From: Bradyrhizobium ivorense
GTDB taxonomy: Bacteria; Pseudomonadota; Alphaproteobacteria; Rhizobiales; Xanthobacteraceae
Length of the DNA: 64,000 bases
Assembly: GCF_900696085.1 (NCBI RefSeq)
Contig: NZ_CAADFC020000022.1
Span: forward strand, 142,981-206,980
Direction: 5' to 3'
Shown: piece by piece, positions 43,400 through 53,793 of the stretch
Numbering within the stretch: the stretch's first letter is position 1
Layout: each line of letters starts with the position of its first letter
The notes under the pieces: generated by a model
The model's input: the letters and a program-made list of their open reading frames with translations, nothing else
Database searches by the model: none
Told to the model about the DNA's origin: nothing
Position numbers and translations under genes: made by a program

Positions 43400-44824
43400 T
43401 CACGCCGCGCGCGCGCCGAGCAATGTCTTCGGCTCGAGATAGGCCTCGAGCCCGAACGGGCCGTTCTCGCGGCCGAGCCCGGACTGCTTCATGCCGCCGA
43501 ATGGCGCCAGCGGCTCGTGCGCGGCGCCGTTGATCACGACGCGGCCGCTGTCGATCCGCGCGGCGATCCGCTCGGCGTGCGCAGGGTCACCGAACACGTA
43601 GGCCGCCAGGCCGTAGCTGGTGTCGTTGGCGATGGCGACGGCCTCGTCCTCGTCGCGATAGCCGAGGATCGCAAGCACCGGCCCGAAGATTTCCTCGCGC
43701 GCGACTTTCATGTCGTTGCTGACATCGGTGAATACCGTTGGGCGGACGAAATAGCCTGATAGCCCGTCGGGCCGGCCTTCGCCACCGGTCAAGAGGTGCG
43801 CGCCTTCCTGCTGGCCGAGGCGGATGTAGCGCTGCACGCGTTCCCATTGGGTCTGGCTCACCATCGGCCCGACCGTGGTCGCGGGATCGCGGGGATCGCC
43901 GACCTTCACCCGTGTCTCGATCGCGGCCTTGAGAAGCGCCTCGAAGTCGGCGCGGCGATGCTCGGACACCAGCACGCGGGTGCCGGCGATGCAGGCCTGG
44001 CCCGAATTCATGAAGCCGGCCTCGATCACGCCCGGGATCACCGCATCGAGGTCGGCGTCGTCGAGGATGATGGTCGGCGACTTGCCGCCGAGCTCGAGCG
44101 TCACCCGCTTGAGGCTCGCGGCGCTGGCCTGCACGATGGCCTTGCCGACCGCGGTCGAGCCGGTGAAGGAGATTTTTGCAACATCCGGGTGGGCGGTGAT
44201 CGCGGCCCCGACATCGGCGCCGCTGCCGTTGACCACATTGTAGACGCCGGCGGGCAGGCCGGCCTCATGCAGCGCGCGCAACACCACGTCGGTCTGCATC
44301 GCGCTCATCTCGCTCGGCTTGATCACCGCGGTGCAGCCCGCGGCGATGGCGTAGGCGAGCTTGTTGCAGATGAAGCCGGCGTTGGAATTCCACGGTGTGA
44401 TCAACCCGACGACGCCGACCGGCGTCATCACGACGCGTGCGGTGCCGATCTTGCGCTGCAGCGGATAGTCGGCCAGGGTGCGCGCGGCGGCAACGAACGT
44501 GTCGGCGGCATAGTCGGCCATCCAGCTCGACCGCGAGACCGGGGCGCCATATTCTGTGAGTACCGCCTCGCGCAGCTCTTCGACATGCGCGCGCATCGCG
44601 CTGTGCAGCGCGTCGAGCATCTGCAGCCGCTCGGCCTTGCTGGTGCGCGCCATGCCGGGCAGCGCGCGCTTCGCCGCCGCAACCGCGGCATCGACGTCGT
44701 CGGCGTCACCGAGGCGCACCCGGCCGATCACCGCGCCGGTCGCCGGGTTGTGCAGGTCGAACAACTCGCGGCCGTGAGGCTCGACGAAGCGGCCGTCGAT
44801 ATAGTTGTGCTCGATGATGCGCAT
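43400..44824 (-). CDS. Aldehyde dehydrogenase (NAD(P)+)
   Basis: A 474-residue ALDH-superfamily enzyme oxidising an aldehyde to an acid. Signatures: LITPWNSNAGFICNKLAYAI for cofactor, SFTGSTAVGKAIVQ, catalytic Glu in VTLELGGKSPTII, catalytic Cys in GFMNSGQACIAGTRVL, and the EIFGPVLAILGYRDEDEA and FGGMKQSGLGREN tails. ATG 44824 begins the core (MRIIEHNYIDGRF). The LysR gene is divergent 95 bases away and is the likely regulator. Confidence 0.95.
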   Translation of the reverse strand: MRIIEHNYIDGRFVEPHGRELFDLHNPATGAVIGRVRLGDADDVDAAVAAAKRALPGMARTSKAERLQMLDALHSAMRAHVEELREAVLTEYGAPVSRSSWMADYAADTFVAAARTLADYPLQRKIGTARVVMTPVGVVGLITPWNSNAGFICNKLAYAIAAGCTAVIKPSEMSAMQTDVVLRALHEAGLPAGVYNVVNGSGADVGAAITAHPDVAKISFTGSTAVGKAIVQASAASLKRVTLELGGKSPTIILDDADLDAVIPGVIEAGFMNSGQACIAGTRVLVSEHRRADFEALLKAAIETRVKVGDPRDPATTVGPMVSQTQWERVQRYIRLGQQEGAHLLTGGEGRPDGLSGYFVRPTVFTDVSNDMKVAREEIFGPVLAILGYRDEDEAVAIANDTSYGLAAYVFGDPAHAERIAARIDSGRVVINGAAHEPLAPFGGMKQSGLGRENGPFGLEAYLEPKTLLGARAA

Positions 44825-44919
44825 GGGATGTCTCCGTGTTGGCTGTCGCGGAGATAGACTTGGCAATTGATCCCGATTAGTGGCATTGTTCCGGATGAAT
44901 TGACCTAAAAAACGGGATA

Positions 44920-45825
44920 ATGGGCCGAGGACGTCTGATCGAGCTCGAAGCTGCGGTGGCGGTCGCCCGGCGCCGCAGCTTTCGTGCCGCTGCCGCCGAA
45001 CTCGGGTTGTCGACCACGGCCCTGAGCCAGGCCATCGCCGACCTCGAAGCCCGGCTCGGTGTGCGGCTGTTCAACCGCACCACGCGCAGCGTCGCACCGA
45101 CGCCGGCCGGCGAGCAGTTCGTGGCCGAGGTCGCGCCGGCGCTGACCGCGATCCGCGAGGCGTCCGATGCCGTCAACCAGCACCGCGCGACCCCGACCGG
45201 CGTGCTGCGGCTCAACACGTCGGCGGGCGCGGCCCGGCGCATCCTGCAGCCGATCATCTTCGAATATCTCGACCGCTACCCGGAAATGTCGGTCGACATC
45301 GTCACCGAGGGCAAGCTGATCGACATCGTGCGCGAGGGGTTCGACGCCGGCTTCCGCCTCGCCGAGCAGGTGCCCGCCGACATGATTTCGGTGCCGCTCG
45401 GACCAAGCGCGCGGCTCATCGTCGTCGGCGCGCCGGCCTATCTTGCGGCGCGGGCCGCCCCGCACACGCCGGCCGATCTCGCCGGACATGATTGCATCCG
45501 GATGCGGCTGCCGGCCGGTACGGTCTACCGGTGGGAGTTCGAGAAGGACGGCGAGCAGCTGCTCATCGACCCCTCCGGCCGGCTCACGCTCGACGAGCCG
45601 AATTTGATCCGCGAGGCCGCGCTCGCCGGATACGGGCTTGCCTACATGTCGGAATGGGACGTCGCTGAAGCCGTGCGCGACGGGCGTCTGGTTCAGCTAT
45701 TGGCGGAATGGACGCCGGCTTTCCCCGGTCTCTCGCTCTACTATCCCGGCGGCCGCCACGTGCCGGCAGGCTTGCGCGCCTTCATCGACCTGATCCACGA
45801 GCGGCGCCGCCAGGGCGAAGGTTAG
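44920..45825 (+). CDS. LysR-family transcriptional regulator
   Basis: A 301-residue regulator. Winged helix-turn-helix at about 1-60: LIELEAAVAVARRRSFRAAA, LGLSTTALSQAIADLEARLG, VRLFNRTTRSVAPTPAG. The effector-binding domain follows (about 90-295), with GVLRLNTSAGAARRILQP and the GYGLAYMSEWDVAEAVRDGR segment. It is divergent from the aldehyde dehydrogenase gene, the classical LysR arrangement. Confidence 0.95.
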   Translation: MGRGRLIELEAAVAVARRRSFRAAAAELGLSTTALSQAIADLEARLGVRLFNRTTRSVAPTPAGEQFVAEVAPALTAIREASDAVNQHRATPTGVLRLNTSAGAARRILQPIIFEYLDRYPEMSVDIVTEGKLIDIVREGFDAGFRLAEQVPADMISVPLGPSARLIVVGAPAYLAARAAPHTPADLAGHDCIRMRLPAGTVYRWEFEKDGEQLLIDPSGRLTLDEPNLIREAALAGYGLAYMSEWDVAEAVRDGRLVQLLAEWTPAFPGLSLYYPGGRHVPAGLRAFIDLIHERRRQGEG

Positions 45826-45860
45826 CGCAAGCAAACGGGGGCCCGGCTTGCGCCCATCCG

Positions 45861-47066
<1,206 letters not shown>

Positions 47067-47427
47067 GGGACACCTGTGGTGTGCGAGCTCCCGTGCTGGT
47101 TTGCACGACTCGAGGCACCGCGAGAGCTCGTTCGGCGCCCGGAGCCGCTTCCGCTCCGGGCCGCTTCCCAATGTCAGGTGTGAATTGGTGAGGTCAGGTC
47201 CAAAGCAGATTGGCGGCGGACGAGGGGGTTAGCCCTCCCGTCATCAGCATCGATGCTCGCTGTGACTGCCGCATTGTTGGAAACCTGGGTCGCTCTCGTC
47301 TTCAAGGAGGCGTGTACATAAGGGCTGGCTGCGCAATTGGCAAGAGCCGCGCGCCTTGCGCGACCGCGCCGCGCTGGCGTTCCCGCCGCCCGGCGGGTAT
47401 AATTCCGGCAGAGGGACAGTTACTCGA
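47067..47427. other. Intergenic region upstream of the EF-Tu paralogue and the outer-membrane protein gene
   Basis: About 360 bases without a supported gene, containing both promoters of the divergent genes. At 47137-47161 a 9-base stem (GCCCGGAGC and GCTCCGGGC, 7-base loop) would form in the leader of the EF-Tu paralogue mRNA. Close to its start codon, ACACC-ACA-GGTGT can pair and partly cover the ribosome site. TGTACATAAGGG near 47313 is a possible but unproven promoter element for the rightward gene. Confidence 0.35.
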
Positions 47428-48048
47428 ATGTCGATCTTCGCAAGTAAAAGCGGCCTCGCAATGCTGCTGGCGGCGCTCTGTCTGGGCGGCCAGCAGGCCC
47501 ATGCGCAGGCCGATCCCGTACGCTACTGGACGCCGGGCTCGCTGTTCGGATTCGGCGGCAGTCTGGCCGACGCTCAGAAGGCGGACACCTACGGCAACTT
47601 TCCGAGTTTCGATGCTGCAAGCGCCCAGGGCGGAGGTGCCTGGCTGAACGCCAATCGTTCGGACGGCTGGTTCATGGGCAGCGAGGGCGGCCGCTTCGGC
47701 TGGAGCGGGTTCGGCCGCTCCGGCGCGTTCGGCTCGTATGAATATCAGGGCGCTCAGGTCGGCTACAATTTCAAGAGCGGCGACGGCTCCTCGCCGGTGA
47801 CCTTCTTCGCCGGCTTCGACAGTCTGAAATACAATCCGCCCGGCGCCGGCGGGCCGCTGGCGCCGTTCAGCGGCAGTTCCAGCGCCAACGCCGGCTATGC
47901 CGTGCGCGGCGGTGTCGAGTTCCGGCCGACCTCGAACCTCAGCCTCTCGATCGGCGCCAGTTTTGCGCAGCCGCAGGCGGAGCGGATGGACAGCGACATC
48001 AATTCGCAGCTGCTGCCCGGCCAATCGCCGCTGCTGTTCGGCCGCTAG
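47428..48048 (+). CDS. Outer-membrane beta-barrel-like protein
   Basis: A 206-residue exported protein. Signal peptide about 1-27 (SGLAMLLAALCLGGQQAHAQ). The mature part is rich in Gly, Ser, Phe and Tyr with alternating patterns, e.g. SYEYQGAQVGYNFKSGDGSS, VTFFAGFDSLKYNPPG, GYAVRGGVEFRPTSNLSLSI, as in small eight-stranded surface-antigen-like barrels of rhizobia. ATG 47428 follows GAGGGACAG. Function unknown. Confidence 0.75.
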   Translation: MSIFASKSGLAMLLAALCLGGQQAHAQADPVRYWTPGSLFGFGGSLADAQKADTYGNFPSFDAASAQGGGAWLNANRSDGWFMGSEGGRFGWSGFGRSGAFGSYEYQGAQVGYNFKSGDGSSPVTFFAGFDSLKYNPPGAGGPLAPFSGSSSANAGYAVRGGVEFRPTSNLSLSIGASFAQPQAERMDSDINSQLLPGQSPLLFGR

Positions 48049-48090
48049 AACTTTCAAACCGGAGCTGAGCGTTGGTTGAACCGACGCCGC

Positions 48091-50685
48091 CTAAAACTTC
48101 GCCCTGATGCCGGCATAGGCCGCGAGCGGCATGCCTGGCACGAAGGTGCGCGGGTCGGTCAGCTGCGCCATCAGATTGGTGACGCCGCGCGTGGTGCTGG
48201 CGAAGCCGCCGGGCTCGAAGAAGGCGCCGCCGAGATAATAGTGCTGGTTGAAGACGTTGTTGATCAGCCCGAACACCTCGACATTCTCTGTGATCTTGTA
48301 GGAGGTGTGCAGGTTCAGCACCGCATAGGCCGGCACCTTCGGGCTCTGGTTGGTGTCGTCGCCGATCAGCCATTGGCTGCCGACCACGTTGACGTCCGCG
48401 CCGATCTTCCATGCGTCGCTGGCTTGGTACTCGACACCAGCCTTGAAGCGGTGCGCGGGAATGCCCGGGATGTGATCGCCCGGCTTGACGTTGATGAACT
48501 GGGAGCCGCTGGCCGGGTCGGTGATGGCATTCGGATTGTTGGGCGACGGCAGCGTATTGGCGCTTTGGAAGGTGGCGTCGATGAAGGTGTAGTTGGCGTA
48601 GGCGTTCCAGCGATCGACGCGGTATTCGAGCTTGGCCTCGATGCCTTGCCGCAGGGTCTGTCCGGCATTCTGGAAATAGCCGAAATTGCCCGTGCCGAGT
48701 GGGCTGGTCACGCGGATGATGTCGTCGTCGGACAGGGTCCGGAACCCGCCGAGGCCCCAGCTCAGCACGCCGGTCCTGGCGTCGCGGCCCCAGCCACCGC
48801 GGATTCCGGCCTCGACGGTGTGCGCCACCACCTGCTTGAGCGGCGGATCGGCGATCAGGAAGCTGTCGATCACGCAGGGGCGCGCCGGATCGGAGCAGCC
48901 GAGCTCGAGCGGCGTCGGTGCGCGGTTGGCTTCGGAGTAGCCGGCATACACCGTGAGGTTCGGCGTGATCTTGTAGGTGCCGCCGATCACCGGATTCAGG
49001 CGCTGGAAGCGGTTGTTGCTGTTGAGCAGCGGGTTGGTCCCGGTCTGATCCTGCAAATCGATCTGCGCCAGGTTGAATCGGCCGCCCGCGGTTACCGCGA
49101 ACTTGTTGGTCACGTCGAACGTGTCGGTCAGGTAGACGCCGGTGTAGGTGTTGGTGGCGTGCAGGTCGACCGGGGCGAGGCCGGCGTCGGGCTGGTTGAC
49201 GAAGATCCCGGTGCCGGTCACGAACAGATTGTTCGGATCGATGGTGCCGAGCTCGCTGGTGGCGTTGAACTTGGTGTAGCCGTGGTCGACGCTGACGCCC
49301 ATCACGACATGGTTGTCGTGGCCGAACAGCTTGTCGCTGCCGGTCACCTGCGCGGTGCCGCCGTACGAATTGGTGGCAGCGGTGTTGCGGTCGATCTCGC
49401 CAAGGAAAGCCGTGCCAAGCGTGTTCGGCACCGGCGTCGTGCCGAAGATCGGCATGTTGTCCTGCGCGCCGTCGAGGCACAGATTGCGGCCGCGGTTGCA
49501 GGACTCGACGTCGGTGCCGTTGCCGTCGACATGGGATTGCCGGAAGCCGCGGAAATAGGCGTTGCCCTGGAACGACCAGGTGTCGGAAAAATTGTGGTTC
49601 AGCGTCGCGTTGACGAAGGCGAGCTGCAGATGCGTGGTCTGTGGCCAGGTATAGACACTCGACCAGCGCTGGTTGAGCATCTGGATCGGCGTCGCCGCGA
49701 CATTGCCGAGAATGTTGTCGGCGCCGGTGAAGTTGACGTGGAATTCGGTCTGGTCGTTGCGCGCGCCGACGTCGACATACATCCGGTTGACGTGGGAGGA
49801 ATTGGCGTAGTCGCGCCAGCCGCGGTCATAGGCGGATTCGAACGCCGCATAGGCGGAGACGTTGTCCTTCTGGCCGCCGGCCTGCACACTGCTCTGCACG
49901 CGTCCGTAGGAGCCGCCGAACAATTCGCCCTCGACGCCTTGATAGGTGAAGCCATTCTTCATCTGGATGCTCAGCGCCCCGCCGATCGCGTTGAGGCCGA
50001 ACACCGGATTGTTGGGGAACAGCGAGACCCGGTCGATCGCCTTCTCCGGGATGAAGTCCCAGTTGACGACGTCGCCCCAGGATTCGTTGATGCGCACGCC
50101 GTTCTGATAGACCGCGAGCCCCTGCGGCGTGCCCTGCACCGGCGAGGCGGTGAAGCCGCGATAGTCGAGATTGCGCTGGAATGGATTGCCGGTGTGGTCG
50201 CCGAGGGTGACCCCCGGCAGCTTGCGGTTCACCGAGTCGAGGAAATTGGTCGAGTAGTTGCTGCTGAAATCCTGCGACGTCAGCACCTCGGTGTTGGACG
50301 GGACCTTGTCGCGATCGATCAGGCTCGAGTCGCGGTCGGACGGGCCGGGGGCCGCCGTGCCGCCTTCCGGCGCCGCCGCCGGTGCAGCAGGTGCGGTTCG
50401 GGTTCGGGCGGTTCGCGTGCTGCGAACCGCGGGCCGTGCCGCCGGCCTTGCGCTGCGGGTGCCGGCCAGCGGTGACGGGGCGATCACGTTGACCGGCGGC
50501 AGTTCGGTGACGGGAGCGGTGGTCTGGGCGTGCAGGACGGTCGACGGCGCAGCGGCGCCGATCGCGACCAGCATGACTGCTGCCCCGCGCGCACGAAAGC
50601 AAGAGGATCGATATCGAGTTGCCGCACGCAACAACGTCGCAGCCATGGCGCCCACCACCCAGTCCCGGTCCGTCATTGTCCCCAA
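48091..50685 (-). CDS. TonB-dependent outer-membrane receptor
   Basis: An 864-residue receptor. After an N-terminal export segment (AAVMLVAIGAAAPSTVLHAQ) there is a Pro/Ala/Arg-rich spacer (about 60-100), a plug domain (VLTSQDFSSNYSTNFLDSVN; RKLPGVTLGDHTGNPFQRNL; DYRGFTASPVQGTPQGLAVY) and a 22-stranded barrel ending in the aromatic AYAGIRAKF. A TonB box is not clearly identified. Ligand unknown. A start at 50676 or 50646 is possible. It lies 158 bases downstream of the cytokinin-dehydrogenase-like gene on the same strand. Confidence 0.92.
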   Translation of the reverse strand: MGTMTDRDWVVGAMAATLLRAATRYRSSCFRARGAAVMLVAIGAAAPSTVLHAQTTAPVTELPPVNVIAPSPLAGTRSARPAARPAVRSTRTARTRTAPAAPAAAPEGGTAAPGPSDRDSSLIDRDKVPSNTEVLTSQDFSSNYSTNFLDSVNRKLPGVTLGDHTGNPFQRNLDYRGFTASPVQGTPQGLAVYQNGVRINESWGDVVNWDFIPEKAIDRVSLFPNNPVFGLNAIGGALSIQMKNGFTYQGVEGELFGGSYGRVQSSVQAGGQKDNVSAYAAFESAYDRGWRDYANSSHVNRMYVDVGARNDQTEFHVNFTGADNILGNVAATPIQMLNQRWSSVYTWPQTTHLQLAFVNATLNHNFSDTWSFQGNAYFRGFRQSHVDGNGTDVESCNRGRNLCLDGAQDNMPIFGTTPVPNTLGTAFLGEIDRNTAATNSYGGTAQVTGSDKLFGHDNHVVMGVSVDHGYTKFNATSELGTIDPNNLFVTGTGIFVNQPDAGLAPVDLHATNTYTGVYLTDTFDVTNKFAVTAGGRFNLAQIDLQDQTGTNPLLNSNNRFQRLNPVIGGTYKITPNLTVYAGYSEANRAPTPLELGCSDPARPCVIDSFLIADPPLKQVVAHTVEAGIRGGWGRDARTGVLSWGLGGFRTLSDDDIIRVTSPLGTGNFGYFQNAGQTLRQGIEAKLEYRVDRWNAYANYTFIDATFQSANTLPSPNNPNAITDPASGSQFINVKPGDHIPGIPAHRFKAGVEYQASDAWKIGADVNVVGSQWLIGDDTNQSPKVPAYAVLNLHTSYKITENVEVFGLINNVFNQHYYLGGAFFEPGGFASTTRGVTNLMAQLTDPRTFVPGMPLAAYAGIRAKF

Positions 50686-50843
50686 CGAACCTTGCGGCTT
50701 CGAGACTGCTCAAGCGATCCGGCTTTGGCAAACAGGATTCGTTTCTGGCGGCCGGGATTCTTTTCCGGATGGTATCGGGAAAAATTCCCGATCGGGTCTC
50801 GTGGGGCTGCAACGGGCGGCGTTCCGGCCGGTTTCGGGCGGCC

Positions 50844-52337
50844 TTAGAACAAATTGTAGCCGGGGGTCAGCAGGCCGAGCGGATCGTAGCGTCGCCTGGC
50901 TTGGCGCAGCTTTGGCCAGGCGGGCCCGAAGTGATGTTCCCAGTCCTGCGGCGTCATCGGAAGGGCGCTGACCGGATACAGGACGCCGCCCGCATCAACG
51001 ACCCGGTCGTAGATCAAGCGGTTGTTCGCCAGCAGCCGATCGACCTGCGCCGGGTCGGCCGATGCCGGCATGTGGACGATGTTGCAGCAGAACGCCACGC
51101 CGCCCTCGGGCCACCGCACCAGCGGGGTACCGGATGCGCGGGTGCGCAGCGGATAAAACGTCACTCGTCCGAGCTGGCCGATGTCCTCGCCGGAGAGGCG
51201 GCCGAGGATCTCATCGGCCAGCTGCTCGGCGTTGACGTTGGGCAGGAAGGTGAACAGCCAGGGGTGCGGATTGGACCAATGGCCTTTCGAGCGGAGCAGC
51301 GCCTCCAGCTTGGCAAAGGCCAGCGCGTCGTCGTGATAGGTCAGATCGGTGACGACGGCGGTCTCGCGGTTGCCCGACAACGAGGCGAACACCGTATTGT
51401 CGTCCGGAGGCGAGGCCTTGCCGTAGAACAGCGCGCCTTCGAGCTGGTATCGCCAGCCCGACTTGCCGTCGGGGAGAATGGCGCCCTGCAATTGATCGAA
51501 GCGATCGGCTTGCAGCGCGCGGCGCTGATCCACCGCCAGCGAGGCGAGGTCCTGATAGAACAGCTGATAGCGCCGCACCCGTTCCGGCGCGCGCACCAGC
51601 TTTAACGTCGCGCGCGTGATCAGGCCGCATTGTGCGAGGCCGGCGCGCGCTGCGTCGAACAGATCTGCGTTCGATCCCCGCGAGCAAGTCAGTGGCTCGC
51701 CGCTTCCTGTGACGATGTCGAGCTCCAGAACATGGTCGGTCTGCATGCCGTGGCGCGAGGTGCTGCCGCCGATTCCACCGACCGCGATGGTGCCGCCGAC
51801 GGAGAGGCCGAGATAGTTGGTGAGCACCGGCGGGGTGAGGCCGTGTGCCAGCGTCGCCTCGAGCACGCGCTCCCAGGTCGCGCCGGCGTCGACGACGATG
51901 TGATCGGCGCCGATCCGATGGATCGCGTTGAGCCCGCTCATGTCGATGACGACACCGCCCTCGGCCATCGCCCGGCCGTAGGTCGAGTGTCCCTGTCCGC
52001 GTGCTGCGACCTTCTGCCCCGATCGGCCGGCGGCGCGGAGCGCGCTGCTGATATCGGTGGCGGAGGCCGGCTTGACCACGGCGCGCGGCGGTCTTTGAAC
52101 GATGTTGCCGAAATCGCGGGACGCGGCGGCGCGATCGTCGCCATCGTCGCCGAGCGCACCGGCCACCGGCAGCCAGTCGCATGCATACTGGCGCAGCTCG
52201 CCGCTCGCCGCCGGCCATTCGCAGCCTTGAACCTGCACTGGCGTCTGCGCCGGCATCGCCCCGAGCCCGGCGCGGGACGCGAATGCTGCGGTCATGCAAA
52301 GTCCTGCGCCGAGCAGGGCGCGCCTGTTCGTGGTCAT
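50844..52337 (-). CDS. Cytokinin dehydrogenase-like FAD-linked oxidoreductase
   Basis: A 497-residue flavoprotein with a twin-arginine-like leader (MTTNRRALLGAGLCMTAAFA). The PCMH-type FAD domain has the covalent-flavin motif RGQGHSTYG with His117, and GLSVGGTIAVGGIGGSTSRH then QTDHVLELDIVTGSGEPLTC, matching plant CKX. The C-terminal cytokinin-binding-type region shows HPWLFTFLPNVNAEQL, FYPLRTRASGTPLVRW and YDPLGLLTPGYNLF. The catalytic Asp expected in the TDYL motif of CKX is Asn174 here (TNYL). GAGGAGA precedes ATG 52337. Cytokinin oxidation is inferred from homology; other substrates are possible. Confidence 0.82.
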   Translation of the reverse strand: MTTNRRALLGAGLCMTAAFASRAGLGAMPAQTPVQVQGCEWPAASGELRQYACDWLPVAGALGDDGDDRAAASRDFGNIVQRPPRAVVKPASATDISSALRAAGRSGQKVAARGQGHSTYGRAMAEGGVVIDMSGLNAIHRIGADHIVVDAGATWERVLEATLAHGLTPPVLTNYLGLSVGGTIAVGGIGGSTSRHGMQTDHVLELDIVTGSGEPLTCSRGSNADLFDAARAGLAQCGLITRATLKLVRAPERVRRYQLFYQDLASLAVDQRRALQADRFDQLQGAILPDGKSGWRYQLEGALFYGKASPPDDNTVFASLSGNRETAVVTDLTYHDDALAFAKLEALLRSKGHWSNPHPWLFTFLPNVNAEQLADEILGRLSGEDIGQLGRVTFYPLRTRASGTPLVRWPEGGVAFCCNIVHMPASADPAQVDRLLANNRLIYDRVVDAGGVLYPVSALPMTPQDWEHHFGPAWPKLRQARRRYDPLGLLTPGYNLF

Positions 52338-52483
52338 GGGGCTCTCCTCAAGTGCACGATGCCGGCACGTCTCGTTGCCGTTCACCTGCACATTGGGTTT
52401 GGCCCTTGGGACGGACAATCGGTGCGGGGCGGGAAGCACCTTCTCGCAAATCGGGAGAATGGCGGGCGACGCGCGCCGGCGTC

Positions 52484-53371
52484 TCAGAGCCGCTCGTGCT
52501 TCAGCCGGGTGGCGAGTTGGTCGGCAAACAGCCGCGTCTTGGCCGCTGGCATTCCGCTCGGCGGAAATACCGCATGGATCGGCGTGCGCGGTGCTTCAAA
52601 TTCCTCGAGCACGATCTCGACGGCGCTCTCGTTGAAGAGATCGCGGATCTGCCAGAACGGTCCGTAGCCGAGGCCGAGACCGTCACGCGCCGCCGCGCAC
52701 AGCGCCGCCGAATTGTCGCTCTCGAAGCAGCCGTTGACCCGAACCGCCTTTGGCTCGCCGTCGATCTGAAAGCGCCACAGCTCCGGTTCGCCGTCGCTGC
52801 TGATGCGCCGCACGCAGCGATGACGCGTGAGCGCATCGGGATGATCCGGCCGGCCGTAACGGGCAAAGTAGCCCGGCGCGCCATAGACGACGGTGCGAAT
52901 TTCGCCGAGCCGCCGCGCCTTCAGCGACGAATCCGGCAAGTCCCTGATCCGAACGGCAACGTCAAAGCCGTCGCCGACCACGTCGACGGCGCGGTCCGAG
53001 GCCTTGAGCTCGGCCTTGATCAGCGGGTAGCGCGCGATGAAGTCCGCGATGACAGGCACGACGAAGGCGGAGGCGAACTGCACGGGTGCAGCGATGCGCA
53101 GCAGGCCCGACGGTTCGCCGCGCTGGCTCGCCGCCTCCAGCCGCGCCTCGGTGATCTCGGCAAGCGCCGGCTTGACGCGCCGGTAGAACGCGAGCCCGGC
53201 CTCGGTCGGGAACGATCGACGCGTGGTTCGCCGCACCAGCTCGACGCCGACGCTGCGCTCCAGCGTCATCAGCGAGCGGTTGACCGATTGCAGCGAGCGG
53301 CCGAGCCGGCGCGCCGCCGCGGTCTGGCTGCCGGCCTCGATCACGGCGAGAAAGGCCTCGATATCCTCCAC
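52484..53371 (-). CDS. LysR-family transcriptional regulator
   Basis: A 295-residue LysR protein. HTH: IEAFLAVIEAGSQTAAARRL and LGRSLQSVNRSLMTLERSVG with VELVRRTTRRSFPTEAG. The effector domain includes GLLRIAAPVQFASAFVVPVI and DVAVRIRDLPDSSLKARRLG. It lies 146 bases upstream of the cytokinin-dehydrogenase-like gene on the same strand, a position compatible with regulating that gene and the TonB receptor. Confidence 0.94.
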   Translation of the reverse strand: MEDIEAFLAVIEAGSQTAAARRLGRSLQSVNRSLMTLERSVGVELVRRTTRRSFPTEAGLAFYRRVKPALAEITEARLEAASQRGEPSGLLRIAAPVQFASAFVVPVIADFIARYPLIKAELKASDRAVDVVGDGFDVAVRIRDLPDSSLKARRLGEIRTVVYGAPGYFARYGRPDHPDALTRHRCVRRISSDGEPELWRFQIDGEPKAVRVNGCFESDNSAALCAAARDGLGLGYGPFWQIRDLFNESAVEIVLEEFEAPRTPIHAVFPPSGMPAAKTRLFADQLATRLKHERL

Positions 53372-53479
53372 AGCGCCACCTCATTCTATCGGATGGTGGG
53401 AGGATATTACGGTGCTGTGCGATTGTCAGGGCGCAGCTCGGGCTGGAACCCGTGGTGCGAATTGGATCGCTGAAACGAA

Positions 53480-53508
53480 AAAAGGACCGTCGACGTGACG
53501 GTCCTTTT
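53480..53508. terminator. Bidirectional rho-independent terminator hairpin
   Basis: Perfect 12-base stem, AAAAGGACCGTC (53480-53491) and GACGGTCCTTTT (53497-53508) around GACGT. The A-run on one side and T-run on the other allow function in both directions. On the minus strand it could end transcription from the TRAP receptor gene before the LysR gene. Confidence 0.8.
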
Positions 53509-53690
53509 CTGCCGGTTGAAATGGATCCTCTAAAAACTCAATCGTATAAAATGCTTCGCAAGTTACGGTCGCGCCGGCAGGGACCGTATTACGATCATCC
53601 TGGTTTATCAGAAATCCGGATCAGTACGGTGTTCCGGCCCGTGGAACCACGGGCGGAAGCGTTTGCACTATGATACCTGCATGCAGTCCT

Positions 53691-53777
53691 GTAGCCCGGA
53701 TGAAGCGAAGCGCAATCCGGGATCCTCTATCCGCGGGCGCACCGTTCCCGGATTTCGCTGCGCTCCATCCGGGCTAC
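53691..53777. repeat. Palindromic repeat with 'GTAGCCCGGATG' arms
   Basis: 87-base inverted repeat: left GTAGCCCGGATGAAGCGAAG then CGCAATCCGGGA; right TCCCGGATTTCGCTGCGCTC then CATCCGGGCTAC. The GTAGCCCGGATG...CATCCGGGCTAC frame is a widespread repeat in Bradyrhizobium and related bacteria. It is a fifth repeat family in the window and lies immediately after the TRAP receptor gene. Confidence 0.88.
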
Positions 53778-53793
53778 GGGTCACAGGTTCAAC

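Larger units (their letters stand above)
53372..53793. other. Intergenic region with terminator and repeat, possible 50-codon frame
   Basis: About 420 bases between the LysR gene and the TRAP receptor gene. It holds the perfect hairpin at 53480-53508 and the palindromic repeat at 53691-53777. Between them is a locally lower-GC stretch. A 50-codon plus-strand frame, 53521-53673 (MDPLKTQSYKMLRKLRSRRQ...), has no convincing ribosome site and no recognised homologue, so I do not call it a gene. Confidence 0.5.

Noticed and set aside
48076..50475. 799-codon plus-strand frame opposite the TonB receptor
   Set aside because: Antisense shadow; resembles no protein, while the receptor has plug and barrel signatures.
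53521..53673. 50-codon plus-strand frame downstream of the hairpin
   Set aside because: No ribosome site, no homology pattern, sits between a terminator and a repeat.
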